From: Areca catechu | Taxonomy: Eukaryota > Streptophyta > Magnoliopsida > Arecales > Arecaceae | Direction: 5' to 3' | NCBI GenBank assembly: GCA_021397845.1 | Contig: CM038050.1 | Location: 13,086,471 to 13,150,470 of the forward strand | DNA: 64,000 nt | Shown here: positions 33,405-45,999 of the stretch, piece after piece | How positions within the stretch are numbered: the stretch's first letter is position 1 | Layout: every line of letters starts with the position of its first letter | Position numbers and translations under genes: made by a program | Notes under the pieces: model-generated | Seen by the model: the letters and a program-made list of their open reading frames with translations, nothing else | Database searches by the model: none | Told to the model about the DNA's origin: nothing

Positions 33405-35181
33405 GATGTGTAGTTCCATGAAGAAGGAGCTTGGAATTGGGAAGAACATAAAGAAATGTATATTCATGAAGAAGAAAAAGAGGAGCAAGAGAAGATCACC
33501 TTGCCACCATTATCTTCTACAACATCAACAATATCTCCATCCAAGGAAGACTTTTCAAGAACACCAAAGACAAGATCTATTAAAGAGCTCTATGAGATAA
33601 CGGATGAGCTTAATCTTATATGTTTGCTTACTAATCAAGAAGCTATTTCTTATGAAGAAGCAAAAGAAGATGAAAGATGGAGGAAAGCCATGGATGAGGA
33701 GATCGAAGCCATAAAAAGGAATGACACATGGAGTATGTCAATCTTCCTAAAGGACATGAACCCATTGGTGTGAAGTGGGTTTACAAAATTAAGAAGGATG
33801 CTCAAGGAGAACTTAAAAAATACAAAGCAAGATTGGTAGCAAAAGGATACAAGCAACAAGTCGGCATCGACTATGATGAGATATTTGCACCAGTTGCTCG
33901 TATTGAGACTGTTAGATTATCATTTTCTTTTGCTGCTCAAAATCAATGGCAAATTTCACAAATGGATGTCAAATCAGCATTTTTAAATGGATTTCTTGAT
34001 GGGAAGTTTATGTGGAGCAACCTATGGGTTTTATGAAGGACAAGTCTTGAAGTTAAAGAAGACATTGTATGATTTGAAACAAGCTCCAAGAGCTTGGAAT
34101 AGTCGTATTGATGCCTACTTTAAGACTAATAATTTTGTGCAATGTCCTTATGAGCATGCCTTATATGTGAAAATAAAATGGAGATATTTTGTTTGTTGCT
34201 TTGTATGTGGATGATCTTATTTTCATAGGAAATAATCCACAAGTATTCGAGGAATTCAAACAAATAATGATTCAGGAGTTTGAGATGACAGACATGGGAC
34301 TCATGACCTACTTCCTTGGCTTATAAGTAAAGAAAACAAAAGAAGGCATCTTTATATCACAAGAAGCTTATGCAAAGGAGATTTTAAAGAAATTCAACAT
34401 GGAAGACTGTAAGGCAAAAAATACTCATGTTGATTGTGGAATGAAGCTATCTAAATATGATGAAGGCAAAGTGGTAGACCCTACTCTCTACAAAAGCATG
34501 GTTGGAAGTTTGAGATACTTAACTTGCACAAGACCAGACATATTTTATGGAGTTGGATTGGTTAGTAGATATATGGAAAATCCAAAATCTACACATTGGA
34601 AGGCCATAAAGAGAATTCTTCACTATATTCAAGGTACCATCTCTCATGGTCTATTATATTCATCTTCTAATAATTTTCAACTTTATGGTTTTTCTGATAG
34701 TGATTGGGGATGAGACTTTGATGATAGAAAAAGCACTACTGGATTTGTTTTTTATATGGGTAATACATCATTCACTTGGATTTTCAAAAAGCAGCTAATT
34801 ATTACCCTCTCCACATGTGAAGCTGAGTATGTGGCAATATCATCTTATGTATGCCATGCAATTTGGCTAAGAAGTTTGCTTAAGGAGATGTATTTTCTAC
34901 AAGTTGAAGCTACACAAATTGGTGTTGATTGCAAATCTGCAATTAATTTGGCTAAAAATCCAGTATATCATGAAAAGAGCAAACATATTGACATCCGGTA
35001 CCATTTTGTTCGAAATCATGTGAAGGAGAAGGATGTGGAGCTAATTTATGTCAAGTCTCAAAATCAAGTGGCGGATATCTTCACCAAACCACTTGCAGGA
35101 GATCCATTTCACAAGCTCAAAAATTTGCTTGGAATGAAGGATGGAACACAATTAAGTTTAAAGTGGGGTGTTAGTAAATAA
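33405..35181 (+). pseudogene. Copia reverse transcriptase and RNase H, broken
   Basis: RT motifs run in order through several frames: EERWRKAMDEEIEAI-type start (DERWRKAMDEEIEAIKRNDT), GVKWVYKIKKDAQGELKKYK, ARLVAKGYKQQVGIDYDEIF, APVARIETVRL, QMDVKSAFLNGFLDG, LYDLKQAPRAWNSRID, catalytic LYVDDLIFIGNN, and MVGSLRYLTCTRPDIFYGVG. RNase H follows (STCEAEYVAISSYVCHAIWL, IGVDCKSAINLAKNPVYHEK, SKHIDIRYHFVRNHV, VADIFTKPLAGDPFHKLKNL), ending 35181 just inside the 3' LTR. At least five stops or shifts. Confidence 0.9.
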
Positions 35182-35474
35182 ACTTAATTATAATTTAATT
35201 GTTGTTAGAAGTGTAAGAGTCTTTGTTGGTAGTCTAAAGGTTGAGGGAGCCTAAGAGCCACATAGAAACTCCCATTACCTAGAAACAAATGCATGAGTAA
35301 TTGTGTTTTAATTTCTTGTTTAGTGATATATTGTGTCCTTTAAACTTCTTAGAGGTTATAAATACCTATGGGATTAATTTGCAATGTAACCATGACTATT
35401 TTGAGTCATTGAGTAACTCCAAAAAATATATTATTATGTTATTCCGAGCCTACCATTCTTCCTTGCCAATATCA
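35169..35474 (+). repeat. 3' LTR of the copia element
   Basis: 306 bp, directly after the polypurine tract, followed by the GAAAA duplication. Confidence 0.93.
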
Positions 35475-35822
35475 GAAAAAACATTTTGTGGCCCCGTGGA
35501 CTCTTTGTACGAGATCCTAGATCATATGGGTCATGAAAAAGATAAAAAAAATCTTAAAATAAATTTTAAAATTTAAATTAATTGCTAAAATTTAAAAAGC
35601 TTGATAAAAATTATAAAACACTGACTTATAGTAATTTATATTTTTAGAAAAAGATAAATGGGTTAAATAGGTTATGCAGGTTGGAAAATTTAAATCCAAA
35701 CATGATCTATGTAATAAATAGATCAAATGGGTTAATCCGTTTACAGCCTAAACATGTTTGAGCTCAACTCAAACCTGTTTAAGGTGGGTTGAATGCGGGT
35801 CGGATCATATTTTGTCATCCCT

Positions 35823-37242
35823 AATGGAGAGGCATGCCTTAACCAAAAAGAAAAAGGAAAATGATTATAAACCATAAAAAACTTTTCACCTTTTTCATAA
35901 TTTTCAATCTTTTTTTTTTTTTTTTTTTTTTTTGAAGAGATTCAAGTTAAGTGTATTAAAAAAATTCGTTTTTCTTATTGATCAAATCTTTCTAAATACA
36001 ATTAAAAAAGATAAAAAAAACTATAAAAATAGAAATTATATCCTCTTTTCTTTCATGGATAATCAACACCATAAATTAAGATATATAGCTCCTATGTATG
36101 ATAGTAATGAGCCCCTTCTTACACAATTTGTGTTGAATTTCTCTCTTAGTTGAAATAGAATTATATTTCCAAATATAAATATAATTAGTATAAATAATCA
36201 ACAAAAAAAAATTATAGGAGAGAAATTATAACTTTTACCTCAACTTTATCTTTTATTACTTTTCCTAACTTTTCATGAATTAAAAAATACTTAGTCAAAA
36301 TAATTTTAAAAAGAAAACTTTTATTTTGACTAGTCTGTTTTAGGCACAAACGATAGAATTTTGGCCTATTTTAACTTCTTAGAGGGTTGGTACTAAGTTA
36401 TAAATTTTGAAAATTACTTTGATTTTTTTTTAAAAATATCATAATTGGGTGTCATATAACTAAATTATGATCTATAAAAATTTGTTGTATGACTCAATTT
36501 TTTAATGTCATAGATCTTGCTCATAAATACTACATATCTAGCACTATTTTAAATCACCAAAGTAATTCATATCAAGTCTAATAAGTCTTTTGGATTAAAG
36601 CCATAAGCTTAAAGATATTGTTATATAGTTTCCAATTATACAATGCATGATATCATGGAAGCCAATCGTATGTTGAAGTTGTTAAGCATTATTGCGGCAC
36701 AAGTAGTTACAAGGATCAGGGATTATGTTCAATTATTTTACTTTTTATATAAATTAGTGAATTTGAGCTTTATGTTAGACCCTTCAACAATCAAATTGCT
36801 GTATTTTATTTTATCTTAGACTGTTGTAATTACTATCTTAAAAATATGAGTAACTTATATTTCTATTACCATAGTTTAATAGTATATCCTTATCATAATC
36901 CAATACTATATTTCTCTATGATAGCCCAATGCTACATCTTTTATCTACCCATTTCAAATGGTGATATAATGATGGCAAAAATTCTTAGAAGTCAAGATAT
37001 TTGGATATACATTATTTTCTATTCTTTCTTCGATCATCATCACCTTTTTTGACTTGTCTATTGTTGATGGCACTCCCACACACATCTACATGTAGCCATT
37101 GGCTTGTCACTTTTTTTGGGCCACATTTAGATGAGACTCTATCAACAAGTTTAGTGATATGTTCAAATAAGATGAAAAAAAGCTTATAGGAGGTGAATCC
37201 TTCTTTTACACAAATATACAACCCCAATCCATGGGTTAATCC
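35823..37242. other. AT-rich intergenic DNA
   Basis: Long A/T runs (for example the T run at 35911-35932) and no coding signal. Nothing recognisable beyond scattered low-complexity sequence. Confidence 0.5.
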
Positions 37243-37755
37243 AATTATCTGAAAAAAAATCATATGGGGCAAGCACTGGAGAAAGAATATTAGCTTGGCT
37301 TCATATTTCTCTAATATTTATTTAAAAGAAGAAACCTAAAAGTCAAGACTTTTATTAACAAAGCCATCAATCTTGTAATTAAAAACAAAACACATGTCAC
37401 TATATTTCTTTTTCATTTTAAAAATATATTTTTTACCGGTACATACCACATGATCAGGTAATACATGCCATCAAGTAAGTCAATATGCATATTTAGGTAA
37501 ACTAATACATAGTTTTTACAATATGAAGTTCACCAAAATAAAATATATGGCTAGGTGATATATATTTAGTAAATTAGTTATCTAGCAACCTAATAAGCAT
37601 GTCCAAGCAAATTCATTCATAGTTTTTAAAATATTGTATTCATTAATACATACTTCAAGGCCTAGTGATACATACTCATCGGCCTTCAAATATATACTAT
37701 AAGCTTATTTGATATACATCTAATAGTAATCCAATATAAATAAATAAATAAATAA

Positions 37756-37787
<32 letters not shown>

Positions 37788-38361
37788 CAATATGTGATTT
37801 CTAGAATGTATATGCTTTTTAAAAATATTATATTAAAATACATACTCATCGACCTTCAAATATATACTATAAGCTTATGATATACATCTAATAGTAATCC
37901 AATATATATATATCAATATGTAATTTCTAGAATATATATGCTTTTTCCTAGAGATATATATTAGATTACTGCTAAATATGTATCAAAGAAGCTTGCAGTA
38001 TATATCAATAGGTTGACAAGTATATATTATGTAGTATGTATCTGGTTAATATAATATTTTAGAAATTGTATACCACTTTGTTTGAGAATATATTGGATTA
38101 CTAAATGACTAATGCTAAGTGTGTATTATCTAGTAATATACTATGTAATGAGAAACTCTATATTCTACAAAACTATATATTGATTTATCTAGGTATATAT
38201 TAATTTGCTTGATAATTCTTTATTTAGTATATATTACCTTGTCATGTACTATGTACTAGTGAACAATTATATTGTAAAAATTATGTACCAATTTATCTAG
38301 ATATGTATATTGACTTGTTAGATGATTAATTGATATGTATTATATAATAATGTAGTATATG

Positions 38362-38407
<46 letters not shown>

Positions 38408-38611
38408 AAGGTATATTTTGAAAATAAGACAGAAAAAGAATGTTATATTATTTTATTTTAAATTACAAGATTAACAACTTCATTAGTAAAAAGAGTCTTT
38501 TAACTTTTATATTTATTTTTTAAGATGGGTAATAAGAGAGATATGGCAAAATCGAAGCTTGTACCATATTTCTTTCTCTAATACTTGACTCATATGATTT
38601 TCTGTTCTAAT
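37243..38611. repeat. Long inverted repeat (foldback-like, about 1.37 kb)
   Basis: The left arm from about 37243 (CTGAAAAAAAATCATATGGG, CTCTAATATTTATTTAAAAG, CAATCTTGTAATT) is mirrored by the right arm ending about 38611 (reverse complement GAACAGAAAATCATATGAGT, CAATCTTGTAATT of the complement at 38460-38480). Pairing continues inward (AAGTCAATATGCATATTTAG against the complement of 38286-38305) to a centre near 37930. Inside the left half a roughly 180-bp segment is directly duplicated (37655 and 37838, TCAAATATATACTATAAGCT). It has no coding capacity and looks like a foldback or large MITE-like element. Confidence 0.75.
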
Positions 38612-38780
38612 TATTCTTGCAAATTGCACTACCTTGATTTGCATTGACAGGTTGACTCACTAATCCAATATGGCTATAGGGTTAGGTGATGCATTCCAGG
38701 CCCACGTATCACTTAACAAATTGTCAATTTCAATGCAGGACTGGCAACCCGAGACATGATATATATGATAGGTGATCTTT

Positions 38781-38813
<33 letters not shown>

Positions 38814-41212
38814 TGTATAAAATAAATACATGAATTGCAGTGAGCGCCAGCCTGTGGTCAAGCATCCAGGATCTCACCGACAAAAAGACTAAAAGTGAAT
38901 TAATATATAGTAACATTAATTTCAGAAGAAGACCATGCTAATTAATAATTTTCAGTAAGAACCGGAGGTGATCCTGAGCTATACTTTAGCATATATTCTG
39001 ATGATGAAAAGGATATGGCGTACATTTAGGTCATTCCGCTTGGTGGATCAACGCTCAAAACCAACCGTTACTCACCAAAATATTAAAAATGAAAGTTAAT
39101 TAAAATCAAAATCCACCTCCGGCCTCTACTCTATATCAATCAATTAAATATCCTATCTTTTGGACTCGCAATGCAATTCACGGCAATGCCACATGAGGTC
39201 ACTGGGCCATCATTTGACCGAATCGCAACAAGGCCGCCCGCCTGGAGACAAAAATTGGAGACTATGGTGATACGAGCTAGACAACTTCTCCCTGAGATAT
39301 TTGCCTGAGCCAATCTGTTTAAATATTAGTGGTTGTTGGTCATATAAAGGTTGAGTGCTCAAAATGAAGAATTCCACAACCAACACTTATAAAAATAAAA
39401 AGATAAAATGAGACATCAAGCCAAAGCTTTCCGAGCTAAATTTGAGAGTAGTTTTAATGAGATGTTCTTTGCTCGGAATAGAATAAGATGACAGGTTCAC
39501 CTAAGATTCCAAGCACAAGCTAAATGTTCTGAAAGATGCACAACTTTTGAATATTAACATAATGAACGTAAGGAGTGTCAACTACCGCCTCCTAAGAGGT
39601 ACGAATAGCCTAAGATTTATTTAAAAATTAGTGATTGTTTACCACCGCTCAGGTTCTAAGAGATGGATGCCAACCAGCTAAAAATAACCAACTACTTTTA
39701 TCCATCTCCAACCTAATTTACAATCCTAACATTATCAGGGCCATAATCAAGTGATTAACTTTTCTGAATCCAGAAGGACGTATATATATTGGAAACTTAG
39801 GACCTAACATTTGCACAGAATGATTTGATTTGATTTAATTCAAGTTTCCCTCTTCTTAATTTTGATAGAAAAGGGATCCTCACCTGCCAAAGGTTGACAA
39901 TCATCATGTTAGTAGTACTGCTCCAAAGTTCTACTTCTCGTGTCCAATTAATAAGCACGCGATATCTCAAATTATATGATAATTTGACACAAAAAAAAAT
40001 CTTCACATAAAGAAAAGATTTAGTTTAGAATTACGAAGATCTTACTCTAATTACTTATTGGAATCTCTACTAAAAAATAATTTCCTACTAGAAATATATC
40101 TGCGATTGCTCTCATGTATAACAACAAACCAATGTTGATATGCCATCCAATTTTATTGCCCATGAATAAAAATTTGAACTCCATTTAGTCCAATGAAGGT
40201 TCATTTTGGATATTTGATTGGCTCCAAATGGAATTCAATTAAATTTCTTTAGTGGCCCAAATTTAAAAGAGATTGCCCAAAGTAGCTTTGGCCTAGGGGA
40301 AAGGAAGCCACTTCAGGAAAAGAGGAAAAAAAAGAAAAAAATTCTGCATGTCCTTATTCATATGAAGATTTATTATCTATTAATTATCCTTTTTTACGTT
40401 CTTTTGTAGATAAATATCATGAAAAAATTGGTCAACTCTTCTATTGACGAACTTATATATCCACGTTATTGCACTTTTCAAAATGGATTAGTTACTTTTC
40501 CTGGATATCATTTATCCATGAATTAGTAAAAAATCTTATCTATATATAAGGTGACTAAATTATTTTACCACATGCCAGTAAAGTAAACATTAAATTTTAT
40601 TTTTAAAATATTTTTTTCTAATTTTCAATGCCTAATAACTCGATCTTGATCAGTTATGCATTATCTTCGGACTCTAATCCTTAAATGGCATTATAGAAAA
40701 TATAGTAATAATGTACAAGAATATGGTAATAAATTTTGACATTATTTTTTTATGTATAAAAAAATATGGATAAATTATTTTTTTACTTAAATGATGTGTG
40801 AAAAATATTTTTTCAAGTAAAATATAGAAGCATGTAAAGAAACGAGCCCCGAATAAATAGTACCAATTAAACTGGTCGGCTTGTAATTTTGTAGGAAGGC
40901 ATTTAAAAACGCAAGGGTCTGCTCTATGCTTGACCATTATCTTGACAAGATTTAACCATTTTGAAGCAGTAAACTAGTCTAACATAATCCCTGTTCGGAG
41001 GACTTCATAATTAAATTCTTTTAATTAGACAGTAAACGAGGTACATCACGAAGACAACTAGATCTTATTGCCCAGAGATTATGGAATCATGACAAACTTT
41101 TCTAACCAAATTAAAACAACAGCTCTGACCACAAAAGAAGAGGGAAGGAAATGACCAACGAAAAGCCCGACAAATCTAGATGCTCGACTCCAAGCTCTCA
41201 AAATCTCAACCC
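38612..41212. other. AT-rich intergenic DNA downstream of peroxidase gene 3
   Basis: No genes recognised. A (TG)n(TA)n microsatellite lies at about 38781-38813. 41100-41212 is the likely 3' untranslated region of the minus-strand peroxidase gene 3. Confidence 0.5.
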
Positions 41213-42327
41213 TCAATTCACTTTCCTACAGTTCATTCTGATCTCCCCAAAAGGCCCAGTGAGTGGGCTCATATTCCCCATCTTTATCATCGACACCCCG
41301 AAATCCTCCCAAAAGGCATCTGGATTCTTGGCGTAGTACAAAACCAGACCATCACTTCCACTCCCATCCCCCTCGAACAGCTGCTGATCAGAATGCAACA
41401 GCCCTTTCTTCTGCAGCAATCCCTTGAAGTACGCCCCATCGAAGCTCGTCGACGTCTGATCCAGCGGCCAGAGGTTGTTGTCGCCTCCTGAGATCGGACA
41501 CACCGGTTTCAACGTGCTTGCAAGAACGGCATCAATGGTGGCCGTCTCTTTGTAGAGCCTGCTTCTGAAGTTGGTGCACCTCGCAAGGCCAATCGTGTGG
41601 CCTCCAGAGAGGACTACCAAGTCCTTCATGGACAGCCCATGAGACTGGAAGTTGGAGAGGAGGGCTGAGAAGTTCAAGGTTGGTGCTGGGATGTTGTTGT
41701 TCGCGGCATCCCTGCTCGCCGTCCTCGAGTCCCTTCTGCCTACTTCCACCTCATATGAAGGCCCTCCTAACTGGATCAGCAAAAGAAAACCCGGACTTCT
41801 TATATTAGAAATCTCTTAATAACCTTCTGCTAGGTATTATATGTGTCAATGAAACCAATAATTTTTTAGGATCCTTCTCTCAAAAAAGAATAATATTGTC
41901 AAGGTAAGTCCAGTGCATGTGGAAAATGATAAAATGGACGGGCAACAAAGCTCGGGAAACAGAATTCTTGGTCAGTGAACGTCTGAAAAAAACTTGGAGA
42001 ATATTTAGAAAAGAGACAAATCTCTTGGACTACCACGTACACTAATATAATTATAATAACCTAGCTAAGAAGGGAAACGCACCGCTACGACGGAGTCACG
42101 AGCGGCGACTGCCAAGATATCAGCACAAGATACCACGTTGCCTTTGCAAGCGGCGTTGACTGCTGCCTTGATGCTGTCAACCACATCAAAACCCCTAGCA
42201 GAGTTACTGTTGGGCACTGCTGTCTTCTCTCCGGTGAAGGTAGGCGTGTCATCTAACAAAATGGATCCATCACACCCCTAAAACCATGCAATATATATAT
42301 ATATATGTATATCAAATTATATAGAAG

Positions 42328-42366
<39 letters not shown>

Positions 42367-42641
42367 GAAATTATATTATTAACATACACTCTGATCAACA
42401 AAAAAGGATTTTGGGTCGATGGTGATCTTACGTTAACAAAGCAGTCATGGAAATGTAACCGGAGAAGCGATGCACCCATGCGAGCTTCTCGGGCAACTGC
42501 TTGCTCGACCATCATCCTAATGGTCGGCAGTGCTTCAGGGCACAACTTGTCATAGAAGTGGGGATCGAGTTGAGCTCTCGCTAGGAGTAAGCAAGCAAGA
42601 ATGACCGCTAAACATGTCGAGGAAGAACAAAGAGAGGCCAT
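41213..42641 (-). CDS. Secretory class III peroxidase gene 3, three exons
   Basis: Haem peroxidase of the secretory pathway. Exons on the minus strand: 42641-42432, 42277-42083 and 41770-41213, giving 963 nt and 320 residues. Signal peptide MASLCSSSTCLAVILACLLL followed by ARAQLDPHFYDKLCPEAL. Distal site GASLLRLHFHDCFVN; GCDGSILLDDTPTFTGEKTA; AARDSVVA at the exon 2 end; proximal His within LSGGHTIGLARC (Gly replaces the usual Ala of SGAHT); end MGNMSPLTGPFGEIRMNCRK. All eight canonical cysteines are present. Donors are GTAAGA and GTGCGT (GT-AG). It lacks the third intron, like gene 2, and shares exon lengths 210 and 195 with it, so they are probable sister duplicates. No frame break. Confidence 0.93.
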
Positions 42642-43536
42642 GGCTATAACTGGCTAAGATTGTTTCTCTTGAGGGCACGATACAATGGCTTGCAAGAGGT
42701 GTTTATATAGATGGGTGATAGCTCTCTAGGTAGGATGCATGGCTTCGATCAACTTGAAGTATTCTATGCTGGTTTTGGACAAGAATGTATCATCCACGTT
42801 GACTTATATGAACTCGTTGCATGGTTTCAAACCATTAGGTGAGGAGAATCGGTGGATGTATGGATATAAAAACATGAGCATCTTCGAATCAATCTTGTTA
42901 GCGTGGTTCAAAAAAGACATAACGAAACTGGAATGAAGGTGGTCTACCCTAGCTACCGATTATTGGAACCCTAAAGCCTTTGACGTGCTACCCACCATGT
43001 TCCTAGCTCTGTTTTTGCATTCGAAAAGGACGACTCTCGGTTTTAAAAAATTGAGCAGTTTTGTCGTAGCAAAAGTTATCGGTCTTCCCTACCAAAATGT
43101 AAATTTTAAACGAAACAATTATAAGTCAAAATTTCAGACAAATACTAAATTGCACGATTTTTTTATAAACGTGTGTTTAGCATGGAACTAACTACAAGGC
43201 GGTGCTCATCTTGTTGTTTGAAGCATTCTCCCCTTAAATAATAATGTGTCTGCAAAGTTATAAGCCACTTAATGAGATTCTCTTCATATACACGACAACT
43301 AATTAATTTAAATTAGTTTACCTCGGTCTCAAAGCACAAATAATTAAATTGGATTACCCTAATTTCATTAATTTTTTTAAAAAATAATTGGTCAACAATG
43401 CATGATGTTTGACTTCATATTTGGATTCTAATTGGACGTAAAAGACAGTGAAGCCAGCTTTACCTTCTGGTTACCTAACGCAACAAACTCTCCTCTTCTT
43501 AGCAAGTTGGGGTTTTTTTTTCTTTTAATACTTCCG
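42642..43536. other. Upstream region of peroxidase gene 3
   Basis: Contains the TATA box above; the rest is AT-rich without coding evidence up to the copia LTR at 43537. Confidence 0.5.
42702..42709 (-). promoter_or_regulatory. TATA box of peroxidase gene 3
   Basis: CTATATAAAC on the minus strand, about 60-70 bp upstream of the ATG at 42641. Confidence 0.7.
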
Positions 43537-44095
43537 TGATTGGGTTGGTCCCTCGACGCACATGCCCACCCCTTTTCATGCAATGCGCCTGCTTCGATGG
43601 AGCGTGCGGTCCACGCACACCGGACATGATCCGTGACTCTTTTCATATGATTTTGAGTTAGTTTGAATTTTATTTTTGATATGGTTTGAAATTCTGAAAT
43701 TCTGTCAAAATTCTCTTCAACATAGAGACCGGTACGCGATCTTAAACTTCATAAAAAGAGAGATAGAGATTAGGAAGAGAGGTGTTATAATAGAAAACAG
43801 TAAAGAAAGTCTGCAGGGATTAGGGAGTCTTCTTAAAAGTTAAAAATTTTTATGAGGAATCCGGGACTTCTTGAGAGATTATTGTATGGGTTGAGAATAC
43901 GAGTTCTTCTCTTGTTAGTATTTTTTATCTCACAGTGAAGTCCTACATACCCAATTAAATTATGTTTGTATATCTTTTCTCTTTCTTTTTTCTCTACAGT
44001 ATCAACTTCATCGATGAAGGTGTGATATAAGATGGGGATCATATTTCACAATCCGATAGATCCTTCTATAAATGATATCAGTGCAAGTAGTACCA
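43537..44095 (+). repeat. 5' LTR of the decayed copia element
   Basis: About 559 bp from TGATTGGGTTGG to AGTACCA, abutting a tRNA-iMet-type primer-binding site. Boundaries come from comparison with the copy at 45682. Confidence 0.65.
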
Positions 44096-44129
44096 TAATT
44101 AGTATCAGAGCTAGGCTATCTATTTTGCT

Positions 44130-45400
44130 GCAATGTTGATCAAGTTAGAGAAAATGGAGAAAACAAGCATAATATTAATCAAGATGGAAATCAACCAGTA
44201 CGATAAAAAGAGCAATTTCTTCTTGTGACAAGTAAAGGTGAAGGACATGCTCATCTAATAGGAGTTGATTAATGCTCTTTGATACCAATAGAGGCTAGCT
44301 ACTATGAAGGATAAAAATTGAAGGTGACTTCAAATGCAGGCAATTAGCATGATCCACTTATACCTAGCGGATGATGTGATGATCGACATACTTAATGAGA
44401 CTTTTTCAATGGCGATATGGACGGAAGCTCAAGAAGATGTATATAGCAAAATCACTCACCAACACTCTCTTCTTCTGGAAGTAATTCTACCAGCTGTAGA
44501 TGAGTGAGGGGCAGAGTGCGCAGGAGCATCCAAGCAATTTTCAAAAGATTCTCAATAATATTCTCAGTGTAGACGAGAAAGTTGAAGAGAAAATCAGGAT
44601 ATTGATCTTGTTAGCATCACTTTTGTACTCCTACGAGTTCTTGATGACTGCTCTTCTAATGATAAGAGCATCATCAAGATTAAGGATGTCACTTAGCCAC
44701 TTCTTCAAAACGAGGTTCTTAGGTAGGAGAACTAAGTTTTGAGTTTAAGCGAAAAATTAGTATTGATGGTCTCTAAAATGTTAGCAATAGATGGCAGAGT
44801 AACAAAGGATTATGAGGTAGGTGATCCAGGTTGAAGGTTACTAGCAAGATCAAGTACTATCGATGCATGTAACAAGTTAGGGCATCGTATCAGAGATTGT
44901 CCATAGCTCAAGAATCAATAAAAATTACTACAATGATAGTCGATGGTAGCAATAGTGATGGATACGATATACTTTAATGGTATCTGATGAGATATTTACT
45001 TCTTTCCAGTAGTATATTTTATATTTTATATATCTCTATTATGTGTGCTGTAGTGAGGAGCTATTCAACTCTTTAGATAGTAGAGATGGTGCCCATTTAA
45101 TTATCAAATAGATTGAGTTATGCGATCGATGGCAAAAGATAGTCAACTTAAGGCTTCATGATGGAACATTTAGAAAACTGGACGAGATTTGATACATTTA
45201 TAGTTTTAGCAAAAATCTAATCTCATTGAGTAAACTAGATTCAAACAGCTACACGTGGAGAGCCAGTGATGGAATTTGAAAGTTATCTATGATAGTGGGA
45301 TTATTTTGTAGGGAAAGAAGCGTGGAGGATATTATCTCTTGATAGAGAGTCTAGTGTGAGATGGAGTCTCTGATACAAATAGAAGCCCAGTACAAGATGG
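44130..45400 (+). pseudogene. Copia gag-protease remnants
   Basis: Gag traces: INQYDKKSNFFLWQVKVKDM, a stretch with ISMIHLYLADDVMIDILNET, then HPSNFQKILNNILSVDEKVE with LLASLLYSYEFLMTALL. A knuckle trace around 44870-44905 (GHRIRDCP) is followed by protease and adjacent residues (NLISLSKLDSNSYTWRASDG). Many stops. Integrase and RT are absent before the 3' LTR. Confidence 0.75.
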
Positions 45401-45681
45401 AACTCCGGGAGTAGGTGGATTGGATATAAGACGCGAGACTCAAAAGGATGACAAGCGATGTTTCACAACTTAGATGGAATGGCACCATAGGAGACTATCC
45501 CAAGGAGGTCTCAAGTCAAGTAGAGCATAATACATGATGAAGATGGGATTGAGCGGCCTTGCTTGACTCCCATGTTTATCCATCCATGAGCAACAGGTAT
45601 TTGTTCCAAGATATGGGGATAAGATCTTTCAAGAGCTTTCAAAAATTATATGAAGGTTGAGTGTCAAGCTAAGGTGGAAGT

Positions 45682-45987
45682 TGTAGGGTTGGTGCCTCGA
45701 TGCATGCACCCATCCCTTTTTCATGCAATGCATGCTGCAGAAGCACGTGGTCCACATGCACTGAACATGGTCCACATGCATGGGATGTGGTCCATGACCC
45801 CTTTTTATGCAATTTTGAATTGATTTGGACTTTGTTTCTGATAAAGTTTGAAGCTCTTGAATCTTGTTAAAATCCTCTTTGACATAGAGACCAGTACGCG
45901 ATCTCATACTTTATAAAAAGGACAGAGGCTAGGAAAATAGATGTGATAGCAAAGAATGACAGAGAAAGCCTGTAGGGGCTAGAGAAA
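45682..45987 (+). repeat. First part of the copia 3' LTR, interrupted by CACTA
   Basis: TGTAGGGTTGGTGCCTCG onwards, matching 43537-43825. The remainder lies at 57997-58076 (ATATGGGACTTTTTATTGAG, matching 43858-43915). Confidence 0.65.
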
Positions 45988-45999
45988 ATATAACAATTT

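Larger units (their letters stand above)
25003..35474 (+). mobile_element. Ty1/copia retrotransposon, interrupted by a gypsy element
   Basis: LTRs at 25003-25307 and 35169-35474, with a perfect GAAAA duplication at 24998-25002 and 35475-35479. The tRNA-iMet primer-binding site TGGTATCAGAGCC starts at 25310 and the polypurine tract AAGTGGGG ends at 35168. Order: gag, (gypsy insertion), residual RG-rich nucleocapsid, GAG-pre-integrase, integrase, reverse transcriptase, RNase H. The protease segment is missing and there are several stops, so it is dead. Without the insertion it is about 4 kb. Confidence 0.93.
24072..35822. mobile_element. Possible old DNA element enclosing the copia/gypsy nest
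   Basis: The left end, GGGGATGGCAATCAAATCGG, and the reverse complement of the right end, AGGGATGACAAAATATGATC, look like imperfect terminal inverted repeats. Both are followed by GGTCGGGT / GACCCGC blocks and AACAGGTT / AACCTGTTT motifs common in non-autonomous hAT-like repeats. Without the 10.5-kb copia insertion the element would be about 1.3 kb. Flanking duplications are obscured by the AG/G run on the left, so classification is tentative. Confidence 0.35.
43537..45987 (+). mobile_element. Decayed copia element (5' LTR, gag, protease, start of 3' LTR)
   Basis: 5' LTR 43537-44095, primer-binding site TAGTATCAGAGC (44100-44111), gag and protease remnants, then a deletion of integrase and reverse transcriptase. 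A polypurine tract (AAGGTGGAAG) and the 3' LTR begin at 45682. The 3' LTR is homologous to 43537-43825 (TGGTCCACATGCA / GGTCCACGCACA blocks). It is cut at about 45988 by the CACTA transposon and resumes at 57997-58076. Confidence 0.75.
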
